From NCBI GenBank assembly GCA_937893785.1, contig CALCSP010000777.1:1-6808 (forward strand): a stretch of DNA of 6,808 nt, written 5' to 3'. The notes under the pieces are model-generated. The model ran no database searches. It saw only the letters and a program-made list of their open reading frames with translations, and was not told the DNA's origin. Shown in pieces: positions 1 through 6,195 of the stretch (position 1 is its first letter; each line of letters starts with the position of its first letter). The translations under genes were made by a program, and so were the position numbers. The DNA comes from an uncultured Verrucomicrobiales bacterium (lineage in GTDB: Bacteria > Verrucomicrobiota > Verrucomicrobiia > Verrucomicrobiales > DEV007).

Positions 1-1128
1 ATTTTTAAGCAACGGACCAGGAATACCACCCAGAGAATTTACTTCGCCCGGAGTTGGAGAAACACTGTAATTCTTCTCGCTCCCCACTTGGGCGGATTGC
101 TGTATTAATAATTGCGGTTGAGCTAACAGATCAGAGCTCGTCGAGGAAGTATTTAAGGCATGAATCGCGAGAATATTCCTGCCAGCTACAAGAGGTCCTT
201 CAGAAATAGAGAAATCCTCGTATTGTACTGCATCACCATCCGGCTGATTCGCCGTTGCCGAAGAGTTCCAGAACAAGTTATCGGGTAAAGGAGCGTTGGC
301 GGACGCAACCGGTTCAGGCTGACCATTCAAGTAGGCCACAAAGCCATCATCATAGCGCATCCGCAAAGTAAGAGCGGTAATGGCAGATGGATCATCAATA
401 TCAAACGCGAAGCGCAGGTAAACTCCGGTATTACCACCATCAAGCTGGTTCTCGAGATCGGTACCTATGTAATCATCATAAGCATCCGGTTCTGAGCGCG
501 CATACCCAGCTCCGCTTAATCCATTACCCCACGATGAATCATTAAAAGAATTAGTTATCCAAGAGTTCGGATTGTTACCCGCTAAAACGGCATCATTATT
601 ATTTGTTGGAATCTTCCATTTCAAGGGCGCTCCTGAATCCAGCACAATGGAATTATTGCTACCCATACTCAATCCGTATGAAACATCATTAACCTGAGGA
701 GGATAGTTCGCTCCGTATTCATGCTCAATGGTCACTCCATCAGGGCGGATCAGCCCCAGATATTCACCCGATGAAGTCAGCTTAAAATTGGTATGAAGTT
801 GACTGGCTGGATCCCTTCGATCCTTATCGGAAGCAAAGATCACCATGAATTGACCTGCCCCAATAACTACCGCTGGAAATTCCCACTTCCCCAAATTTGA
901 CTGATCATCACTTAAAAACCAACCATCAAGACTCACTGAATCTTCAGATGCATTGAATAACTCAATCCAGTCAGAGCTATCTCCATCGGCATCTTCAAGG
1001 GTATCACTATTGGAAGCCATGAATTCCGAAATATAAATCTTTTGCGCTAAACCAACCTCAACAAATGAGATCACAAAAAAAATCAGCAAAAGGATACGCA
1101 AAAAAATAATCTTGGGAGGGATTTCCAT
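1..1128 (-). CDS. Secreted lamin-tail-domain (LTD) protein, 3' part cut by window edge
   Basis: Open from the ATG at 1126-1128 to the left edge (376 codons) with no stop, so the C-terminus is missing. Residues 1-28 form a signal peptide: a Lys/Arg N-region, a Leu/Ile/Phe core, and probable cleavage GLA|Q. Residues 31-140 fit a lamin tail domain: ISEFMASN, then DWIELFN (53-59), VSLDGWFLSD (65-74), a KWEFP strand, FMVIFASDK (94-102), HTNFKLTSSGEYLGL and RPDG. Residues about 165-345 look like a galactose-binding or jelly-roll beta-sandwich, with DDGFVAYLNG at 260-269 and a later NILAIH strand. The piece ends in PTPGEVNSLGG, a linker that in PVC-group LTD proteins commonly precedes a CotH-kinase-like region; that such a region follows here is inference. 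No clear Shine-Dalgarno is seen. The start is chosen because the signal peptide begins right there. LTD proteins of this kind are exported, probably with surface or adhesive roles, but the function is not established. Confidence 0.85.
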   Translation of the reverse strand, partial: MEIPPKIIFLRILLLIFFVISFVEVGLAQKIYISEFMASNSDTLEDADGDSSDWIELFNASEDSVSLDGWFLSDDQSNLGKWEFPAVVIGAGQFMVIFASDKDRRDPASQLHTNFKLTSSGEYLGLIRPDGVTIEHEYGANYPPQVNDVSYGLSMGSNNSIVLDSGAPLKWKIPTNNNDAVLAGNNPNSWITNSFNDSSWGNGLSGAGYARSEPDAYDDYIGTDLENQLDGGNTGVYLRFAFDIDDPSAITALTLRMRYDDGFVAYLNGQPEPVASANAPLPDNLFWNSSATANQPDGDAVQYEDFSISEGPLVAGRNILAIHALNTSSTSSDLLAQPQLLIQQSAQVGSEKNYSVSPTPGEVNSLGGIPGPLLKN

Positions 1129-1148
1129 AGCAAAAGCAGTCAGAATAC
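1129..1148 (-). promoter_or_regulatory. Possible promoter -10 box of the LTD gene
   Basis: On the minus strand GTATTCTGACT ends about 8 nt before the ATG (TATTCT at 1147-1142). A nearly identical string, GTATTCTAACT, lies at a similar distance upstream of the giant-protein gene. Only about 38 nt separate the upstream terminator's T-run from this ATG, so any -35 element would overlap the terminator tail. No good -35 match is visible, and the call rests on the shared string alone. Confidence 0.2.
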
Positions 1149-1166
1149 AGCCATACAATAAGGCAT

Positions 1167-1208
1167 AAAAAAAACCGTGCCAGCAGGTTCAACCTGCCGG
1201 CACGGTTT
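1167..1208 (-). terminator. Rho-independent terminator of the giant repeat protein gene
   Basis: The inverted repeat has arms 1172-1188 and 1192-1208, pairing 16 of 17 positions (one A-C mismatch at 1182/1198) around a 3-nt loop. Read on the minus strand, the GC-rich stem is followed by a run of T (1174-1167). It lies 26 nt after the stop codon at 1235-1237. It separates this gene from the LTD gene, which begins about 38 nt beyond the T-run. Confidence 0.9.
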
Positions 1209-1234
1209 AAAGAAAATGAGTTATATACCTATAA

Positions 1235-4200
1235 CTATTCGTTATTGGTTATATCTCTAACCCTCATGTAGAGGAAGCGCGGACTAGGCTCACCAAGATC
1301 AATCACATATCTTGCTTCACCCTCAACACCGGGAATACTGTCATCGTATTCAGCCCAACCGCCATCAGTGCCTTCAGCAGAAAGCTCAGTAGAGGTATCA
1401 ATGGCATAAGTCCGACCGTTAACCGATGGCCACGTCAGTGTCACCGTGCCGCTATTAGGATTATATATGATATTGCTAATACTTAACTCATCTGTTGCCG
1501 CTGGCACAAATGCCGATCCATCCGGTTGCAGAGGATTGGGGGGAATATAGCCATCAATAGTAATCCAGTTGAAGCTACCGTCTGAGCCATCAGCCTGATC
1601 ACCATCAACTCCATCTGGAGCTAGAATGAAATCGATAATATCACCAGCAACAATGTTGGCATAATATGTCCGCACTTCCCCGGTTCGGTCACTACCAGCA
1701 ATGACCAAAGAATCCACCCGGACACCATTAATATGCACAGCCCCTGTCACACCGGTACCGTTGGGGTTAGCCTTGCGAACATTCCATCGAAGTGCAACCG
1801 GTTTGCCTGCACCCACTTCAGCACCTGCCGTCCAACGGCGCACCGTCCAGTGCATACCTCCATTGTTCTGATTATTGATACCATTTGGATGAGTATTCTC
1901 TTTACCCAACTCAGTCCATGGAGCATTTGGACCAAGATCCCACTTCGAGTTTGTTCCATCCCAAGCATCAGCAGAAAAAGCAATGAAGTCTGACTGCGCA
2001 TCATAGTCCTGAGCACCACCATCAGCAGTTAAGTTGCGATAACCATGATTCCATCCATTCTCTCCCTGAACCCCACTGAATCCGGTGCGAGAATCAGCAA
2101 GTGAAGTCGCAGGATCACTCACCGCATCGAGTGGGTCGAAACCAAGTGCCACTTCCTCACCGTCACTAGCACTATCCCCGTCAGTGTTTGCATTATTCGG
2201 ATTGGTTTGCCAGGTATCAACTTCCGCACCATCGGCCAATCCGTCATTATCGGTATCATCATCCGTAGGATCAGATGGAGGTCCACGGGTGCCGGCAATC
2301 TCCTCACCATCTTTGCGACCATCACCATCCGAATCATCAGATAGGGGATCTGTGCCTGCATTATCAGCATTTACAAAATCACCGGTATTAGTTTCTACTC
2401 CATCCTTCAGACCATCATCATCGCTATCCTCATCCGTCGGGTCAGTTCCCGCTTCATATTCAGCCAGATCACTGGATCCGTCATTATCATAATCAGCCCC
2501 ATCTAATCCACTGAGCTGTGTCAGGTCATTTGGGAAATACCGTGTCTCCCAGGCATCTTCGAGACCGTCAATATCTGCATCAGAGGGCTCTCTGGCAAAG
2601 AGCAGGTTAATCTTCGCTCCAAAGTTCGAAGAGTCACCTCCATCCGTGTCATTACCATTAAAAAGAGGAGAAAGAGCCACATCCACCGTATCACCAGGAA
2701 TCACATTATCAATACGCACAGAGTCGGTAACACCTGCCGCATTGTTGCTCTGAGCACTGCTCACCACTTTTCCGTTGTGAACAATAAAGAGAGTCGTTCC
2801 TCCCCCGTTGTTCGGCTTTGAAAGGTTATAGGAGACTAGAATATCTCCGGTATCAGCAGCCGCGGCTGTCCACCGACGTGTGGCCCAGCGCTCTCCAACC
2901 GCTTGGTTGGTGCCATCCGGATGACCACCAACATTGGTAATAAGAGTCCAAGGTGGGTTACCCACAAAATCCCAGTTTGTACCATTCCAAAGGTTGACAT
3001 CAGCTTGTCTGACATTGGTGCCGTCTGCAGGGAAAAGATTCATGGTTCCACCATGCTCATCACCGATCTGGGGCTGATTATTGGTAAAGTCAGCCAGATA
3101 CCCATAACTCCATCCCTCCTGACCTTGAACACCACTAAATTCAGTAACCGAGTCTCCAATCAGGTTTGAATCAAGCGGATCTGTTTCCCATTCGTCAATC
3201 TCGTCTTTGTCAGATAGCCCGTCAGAATCACTATCGGCAAGAAGAGGATCGGTACCAGAAGAGTTTACCTCATCACCATCACTGAGCAGATCACCGTCAG
3301 TATCCGACTTAAGCGGGTCGGTATTGTGGGTAGCGATTTCAGCTCCATCCTTAAGTCCATCACCATCACTGTCTTCATTGGTTGGATCCGTTTCGGCATT
3401 GTATTCAGCGAGATCAGTCAAACCGTCATTATCAAAATCCACGTCCCCCAGACCGCTGAGCTTGGCAAGATCACCCGGAGAATAATTCTCCTCCCAAACA
3501 TCCGGAAGCCCATCAGCATCCGTATCAGGATTGAAGGTCGGGTCCGTTCCCGCTTCATACTCAGCCAGATCACTGGACCCATCATTATCATAATCAGCCC
3601 CACCTAGTCCACTGAGCTGTGTCAGATCATTTGGGAAATACCGGGTTTCCCAGGCATCAGGAAGGCCATCGGAATCCGAATCCGCCTCCACAACCAACAA
3701 ATGGATTTTAGCCGAGAAATTGGACCCATCCGAACCATCGCTCGCATTTCCATTGAAAAGAGGGGAAAGGGCAATATCAATCGTATCACCAGCATTGGCA
3801 CGGGAGACCTTCACCCAGTCTTCAACCAGAGCTCCATTTGTCTGCACACTATTCACCACTTTGCCGTTATGCATGACAAATACCGTGGTGCCACCTGCAT
3901 TATTGGTTTTAGCCAAATCAAACTCAACGAGCAAGTCGCCTTCCTCAGTTTCAGGAACAGTCCATCTCCGCGTTGCCCACTGTTCAGTGGGAGAACTGGC
4001 CGGATGACCTCCAACCTCTGTGATTTCAGTCCAAGGAGGATTGCTAGGAAAGTCCCATTTGCTTCCGTTCCAAAAACCCGCATCAAACGCGGTGAAATTG
4101 CCGCCATGGTCATCGCCAACTGCAGGCTGATTATTGGTAAAACCATCAAGGTATCCATACGTCCATCCTCCTTCACCCTGCTGGCCAGAAAAGTCAGCCA

Positions 4201-4858
4201 CGGTATCAGCAACCACACCTTGGGTTTCAAAACTGGCCGTCACAGTACCACCGAAAAAAGAACCATCAGAACCCTGCGAATTACTACCATCATCACCAAC
4301 CGGTGTGAGCGCAAAATCAATCACATCACCAACCGAGAGGTCATCGACCTCGACAGAACCACTCAGGCCTGCTGCTTGTCTGGTCGTTGCCGTGGCAATC
4401 TCATTACCATTGCGATAGACATTGAGCGTAGTACCTGAACCGCCCGTATTGTCAGCTGCAATTGACCAGTTAATAATCGCATCGGAGGGAGTGCCAGATT
4501 CAACGGTATAACGGCGAATAGGCCACTGCTCTGATCCACCTCCTTGTGGGTGTCCTCTGTTTTCAGCGGCAACTGAAGTCCAGGGCGATCCTCCGGGAAC
4601 CACACCAAATCCATTGCCCCGAGTCTGGCCGTCAGCAAACTGCTGGAAATCCGTTTCATAGTTGTAAGTATTGTCCGCATCTGCAGCCAAATCATACCAA
4701 CCATAATTCCAACCATTGGCATCCGGAACACCCTCTGCCGGAAAGCTCTGCAAAAAGTCCGCAGAAGAATCAGCGACAGTCTTCGTTACAATGTTCTGTG
4801 CTGATAGAAAACTTAACCCCAGCAAAGTAATCGAGAAAAAGTGAATTAAAAATTTCAT
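1235..4858 (-). CDS. Giant secreted multidomain protein: four unnamed beta-domains plus TSP3-like Ca-binding arrays
   Basis: This is a 1207-aa exported protein. The frame also has a GTG at 4861, but the ATG at 4858 is preferred because AAGG lies just upstream and the signal peptide starts MKFLIHFF. Residues 1-20 are a signal peptide with cleavage LSA|Q. Domains in order: unnamed domain copies at 29-211 and 217-390; Asp-rich calcium-binding repeats 392-562; third copy 567-754; second Asp-rich array 756-914; fourth copy 917-1103; and a C-terminal Ig/Fn3-like beta-sandwich 1123-1202 (TVTLTWPSVNGRTY ... FLYMRVRD), a tail seen on many verrucomicrobial secreted proteins. There are about 13 DxDxDG-type loops, in line with thrombospondin type 3 repeats that bind Ca2+ and stiffen extracellular proteins. 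There is no cysteine, no catalytic motif, no membrane anchor, and no PEP-CTERM or LPxTG signal. A surface, matrix or glycan-binding role is inferred. It is transcribed alone between two terminators. Confidence 0.9.
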   Translation of the reverse strand: MKFLIHFFSITLLGLSFLSAQNIVTKTVADSSADFLQSFPAEGVPDANGWNYGWYDLAADADNTYNYETDFQQFADGQTRGNGFGVVPGGSPWTSVAAENRGHPQGGGSEQWPIRRYTVESGTPSDAIINWSIAADNTGGSGTTLNVYRNGNEIATATTRQAAGLSGSVEVDDLSVGDVIDFALTPVGDDGSNSQGSDGSFFGGTVTASFETQGVVADTVADFSGQQGEGGWTYGYLDGFTNNQPAVGDDHGGNFTAFDAGFWNGSKWDFPSNPPWTEITEVGGHPASSPTEQWATRRWTVPETEEGDLLVEFDLAKTNNAGGTTVFVMHNGKVVNSVQTNGALVEDWVKVSRANAGDTIDIALSPLFNGNASDGSDGSNFSAKIHLLVVEADSDSDGLPDAWETRYFPNDLTQLSGLGGADYDNDGSSDLAEYEAGTDPTFNPDTDADGLPDVWEENYSPGDLAKLSGLGDVDFDNDGLTDLAEYNAETDPTNEDSDGDGLKDGAEIATHNTDPLKSDTDGDLLSDGDEVNSSGTDPLLADSDSDGLSDKDEIDEWETDPLDSNLIGDSVTEFSGVQGQEGWSYGYLADFTNNQPQIGDEHGGTMNLFPADGTNVRQADVNLWNGTNWDFVGNPPWTLITNVGGHPDGTNQAVGERWATRRWTAAAADTGDILVSYNLSKPNNGGGTTLFIVHNGKVVSSAQSNNAAGVTDSVRIDNVIPGDTVDVALSPLFNGNDTDGGDSSNFGAKINLLFAREPSDADIDGLEDAWETRYFPNDLTQLSGLDGADYDNDGSSDLAEYEAGTDPTDEDSDDDGLKDGVETNTGDFVNADNAGTDPLSDDSDGDGRKDGEEIAGTRGPPSDPTDDDTDNDGLADGAEVDTWQTNPNNANTDGDSASDGEEVALGFDPLDAVSDPATSLADSRTGFSGVQGENGWNHGYRNLTADGGAQDYDAQSDFIAFSADAWDGTNSKWDLGPNAPWTELGKENTHPNGINNQNNGGMHWTVRRWTAGAEVGAGKPVALRWNVRKANPNGTGVTGAVHINGVRVDSLVIAGSDRTGEVRTYYANIVAGDIIDFILAPDGVDGDQADGSDGSFNWITIDGYIPPNPLQPDGSAFVPAATDELSISNIIYNPNSGTVTLTWPSVNGRTYAIDTSTELSAEGTDGGWAEYDDSIPGVEGEARYVIDLGEPSPRFLYMRVRDITNNE
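1550..2110 (-). repeat. Unnamed beta-domain, copy 4 (residues 917-1103)
   Basis: Contains GFSGVQGENGWNHGYRNL, APWTEL, a HPNG motif, HWTVRRWTAG, TGAVHINGVRVDSL, GDIIDFILAP and DGSDGSFNWITI. It is more divergent than copies 2 and 3 and more like copy 1 in its opening (DYDAQSDF versus NYETDF). It is followed by a short Pro-rich linker and the C-terminal beta-sandwich. Confidence 0.8.
2117..2593 (-). repeat. Thrombospondin-type-3-like Ca-binding array B (residues 756-914)
   Basis: Six loops are visible: DADIDGLED, DYDNDGSSD, DSDDDGLKD, DSDGDGRKD, DTDNDGLAD and the weaker NTDGDSASD. It opens with one 49-residue WETRYFPNDL unit, nearly identical to the first unit of array A, and then uses shorter units with longer linkers (TNTGDFVNADNAGTDP, AGTRGPPSDP). 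Confidence 0.85.
2441..2557. repeat. 117-bp direct repeat, copy 2 (pairs with 3542-3658)
   Basis: Same length as the partner segment with 9 substitutions and no gap. The two start points are 1101 bp apart, which is a multiple of 3, so recombination between them would remove or add 367 codons in frame. Confidence 0.9.
2597..3160 (-). repeat. Unnamed beta-domain, copy 3 (residues 567-754)
   Basis: Contains EFSGVQGQEGWSYGYLADFT, NPPWTLI, GGHP, ERWATRRWT, GGTTLFIVHNGKVV, GDTVDVALSPLFNGN and SSNFGAKI. It resembles copy 2 throughout but carries an insertion of about 12 residues after the GDEHGG motif (around PADGTNVRQA). It lies between the two Asp-rich arrays. Confidence 0.85.
3173..3685 (-). repeat. 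Thrombospondin-type-3-like Ca-binding array A (residues 392-562)
   Basis: Seven DxDxDG-like loops are visible: DSDSDGLPD, DYDNDGSSD, DTDADGLPD, DFDNDGLTD, DSDGDGLKD, DTDGDLLSD and DSDSDGLSD, usually followed by E...TDP. The first four make two tandem 49-residue units of the pattern DGLPDxWE..Y.P.DL, LSGLG, DNDG, DLAEY, TDPT. The Asp spacing matches calcium-coordinating TSP3 loops, and metal binding is inferred from that. Confidence 0.85.
3542..3658. repeat. 117-bp direct repeat, copy 1 (pairs with 2441-2557)
   Basis: It aligns without gaps to 2441-2557 with 9 mismatches in 117 positions (about 92% identity). It encodes the AWETRYFPNDLTQLSGL ... AGTDP part of the first calcium-repeat unit. 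It is closer to the distant copy than to its own tandem neighbour at about 3380-3526. Confidence 0.9.
3689..4210 (-). repeat. Unnamed beta-domain, copy 2 (residues 217-390)
   Basis: Contains FSGQQGEGGWTYGYLDGFTNN, NPPWTEI, GGHP, EQWATRRWTV, GGTTVFVMHNGKVV, GDTIDIALSPLFNGN and GSDGSNFSAKI. It closely resembles copy 3, sharing FTNNQP, HNGKVV and ALSPLFNGN. It leads straight into the first Asp-rich array. Confidence 0.85.
4226..4774 (-). repeat. Unnamed beta-domain, copy 1 (residues 29-211)
   Basis: This is the most divergent N-terminal copy. It keeps the family landmarks: GWNYGWYD near the start, PWT and a GHP motif, EQWPIRRYTV (in place of QWATRRWTV), GTTLNVYRNG, GDVIDFALTP, and a closing GSDGSFF. 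It is followed directly by copy 2 with no Asp-rich spacer (188 residues between equivalent Phe residues, F35 to F223). Confidence 0.8.
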
Positions 4859-4861
4859 CAC

Positions 4862-4932
4862 CTTAACTTAGTTAGAATACGCTTTTTTTTGCAAGCTATT
4901 TTCAATGATATGGACGCTTTTTATCGGCCGAT
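4862..4932 (-). promoter_or_regulatory. Probable promoter region of the giant repeat protein gene
   Basis: The gap between the terminator of the upstream operon and the ATG at 4858 must hold this gene's promoter. On the minus strand the best elements are TTGAAA (4905-4900) and TATTCT (4879-4874), but they are 20 nt apart, longer than the usual 17. An 8-nt A-run (4890-4883) lies between them. The 9-nt direct repeat AAAAAGCGT occurs at 4922-4914 and 4887-4879, 35 bp apart. A perfect 10-bp palindrome ATCGGCCGAT sits at 4923-4932. Operator function is only a guess. Confidence 0.35.
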
Positions 4933-4939
4933 TCCCTCC

Positions 4940-4980
4940 AAAAAAAGGAAGCCTTCTGCCCGAAGAAGGCAGAAGGCTTC
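4940..4980 (-). terminator. Rho-independent terminator of the YdjY/cyclase-like operon
   Basis: Perfect 13-bp stem (4948-4960 with 4968-4980) and a 7-nt loop. On the minus strand it is followed, after CC, by seven T (4946-4940) and preceded by nine T (4989-4981). It begins 30 nt after the stop codon at 5011-5013. On the plus strand the run after the hairpin is A rather than T, so it acts in one direction, for the cyclase-like gene. Confidence 0.9.
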
Positions 4981-5010
4981 AAAAAAAAACGTTGCTCCTA
5001 AGTCCTTTTT

Positions 5011-6156
5011 CTAAAGCCCGGGATAGATACGCTCCAAGCACAGCAGGGCATAGCAACTGGTTAAAACAGGGTCCTTTTCCCACCAGCGACCATTGTCATT
5101 CATCCAGGAACCATCGGGCTTCTGTAAATTAAAGAGCTTCTTGGTCAATTCCTCGCGCCAGTTCACCTTGCTGCCGTTAGCAAGTTCAAAATTTTCCACC
5201 TCTAGAATGTTCAGCGCCTTGGACATCGTATTATAGTAATAAAAGAGACCCTGCTCCCCCATTCCAGGATTTTGATTAATGCTGTAGTTTTTCTTTAGCC
5301 AATCGATCACCGCAATAATTCGAGGGTCATCCTTTTTCATGTTGGCATAAACAAAACTCAGCAAGCCGGCATAACTCATGCTCCCATAGGAGCGCAAGGC
5401 AACCTTACCATCGGCTGTCTCCTCAGTAGACATACTCTTGCCAGGAAAATAGACAAAGCCACCCCGGTCCTTGGCATCCTTGCTCACCCAGTCCGCCTTA
5501 TTGGCTGAAGGGCGCTGCTGACAATTAGCGACAAAGTCGATTGCCGCCTCCCAGTCAAGGTCGAATGCCTTGTCCGGGGCTTCCTTGACCAGATCACGGG
5601 TATAGTGGAGAGCCTCAAGAGCATGGTAAGTATTGGAAAGGTCCGGATGTGAATAGCTGGAACCATAACCAACTCCACCATCAAAGACATTATCGGTTTC
5701 ACCCTTTCGGTCATAATCAGACTGCTGATTGACCAAGAACTTGCGGGCATTCAAGATAATTTGCTTGTCCTGTTCCTGGCCGGCAGCAATCAGCGCCATC
5801 ATGCAGATTGAAGTATTATAGGAACCAAGTCCCTTACCGTAAATACCACCATCAAGCTTCACCTTGGAACGAATATATTCGAGCCCCTTCTCAACGGAAT
5901 CCGGCAAAGCAATTCCTTCACGGGAAGGATCTCCAAGAATAGCCTGAACGGCCAAACCGGTAAGTGCAGGGTAGTTCTCCTCCCCCCAACGCCCATCTTC
6001 CTTCTGTTGCTTTACCAGAAACTCAACACTTCTGGAGACGGCATGCTCGACCTCTCGCTTGATGGATTCATTGCGCAACCTTGTGGCATCATTTTGGGCA
6101 AAAATAGAGCCGGTGAGGCAAATGCCGGCGGTGAGGATAACTTTGATCATTTTCAT
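5011..6156 (-). CDS. Secreted prenyltransferase/squalene-oxidase-repeat (alpha/alpha toroid) protein
   Basis: 381 aa with signal peptide 1-20 (KMIKVILTAGICLTG core, cleavage IFA|Q) and no lipobox. The rest is a series of about six helical-hairpin repeats of the terpene-cyclase type: 36-75 (FLVKQQKEDGRWG), 87-126 (DGGIYG..GSYNTSICMMAL), 133-186 (FDGGVGYGSSYS..NTYHALEAL), 203-272 (RGGFVYFPGK..SYGSMSYAGLLS), 280-318 (GLFYYYNTMSKAL) and 335-376 (LQKPDGSWMNDNGRWW..TSCYALLCL). These Gly-rich turns plus aromatic motifs are characteristic of an (alpha/alpha)6 barrel. It is much shorter than squalene-hopene cyclase (about 630 aa), is exported, and shows no DxDD catalytic acid motif, so real cyclase activity is unlikely. 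The role is unknown. It lies 39 nt after the YdjY-domain gene, suggesting one operon. No strong Shine-Dalgarno is seen; the start is set by the signal peptide. Stop is TAG. Confidence 0.9.
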   Translation of the reverse strand: MKMIKVILTAGICLTGSIFAQNDATRLRNESIKREVEHAVSRSVEFLVKQQKEDGRWGEENYPALTGLAVQAILGDPSREGIALPDSVEKGLEYIRSKVKLDGGIYGKGLGSYNTSICMMALIAAGQEQDKQIILNARKFLVNQQSDYDRKGETDNVFDGGVGYGSSYSHPDLSNTYHALEALHYTRDLVKEAPDKAFDLDWEAAIDFVANCQQRPSANKADWVSKDAKDRGGFVYFPGKSMSTEETADGKVALRSYGSMSYAGLLSFVYANMKKDDPRIIAVIDWLKKNYSINQNPGMGEQGLFYYYNTMSKALNILEVENFELANGSKVNWREELTKKLFNLQKPDGSWMNDNGRWWEKDPVLTSCYALLCLERIYPGL

Positions 6157-6195
6157 TTTAACTTGAATGAATGGTTTCGAAGGGGCTGTTTTTCT

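Noticed and set aside
2085..2492. Ser/Pro-rich plus-strand open frame that looks like a low-complexity mucin-like protein
   Set aside because: It is the reverse complement of GAT-rich DxDxDG repeats, which always reads as Ser/Pro-rich in that frame; the same happens at 3207-3485.
2117..3685. CRISPR-like or tandem DNA repeat array
   Set aside because: The periodicity is at protein level (Asp-rich loops). DNA units vary in length and sequence, with no constant repeat and unique spacer pattern.
3701..4438. 245-codon open frame on the plus strand
   Set aside because: It lies wholly antisense to two domain copies of the giant secreted protein. Its translation shows no domain or signal, and its openness follows from the codon bias of the repeats opposite.
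4859..4861. GTG at 4861 as start of the giant protein
   Set aside because: An ATG follows immediately, and AAGG would directly abut the GTG. The difference is a single residue, so ATG is preferred but not proven.
5011..6156. Hopanoid biosynthesis (squalene-hopene cyclase) gene
   Set aside because: It is too short, is exported, lacks the DxDD motif, and has no isoprenoid pathway neighbours in view.
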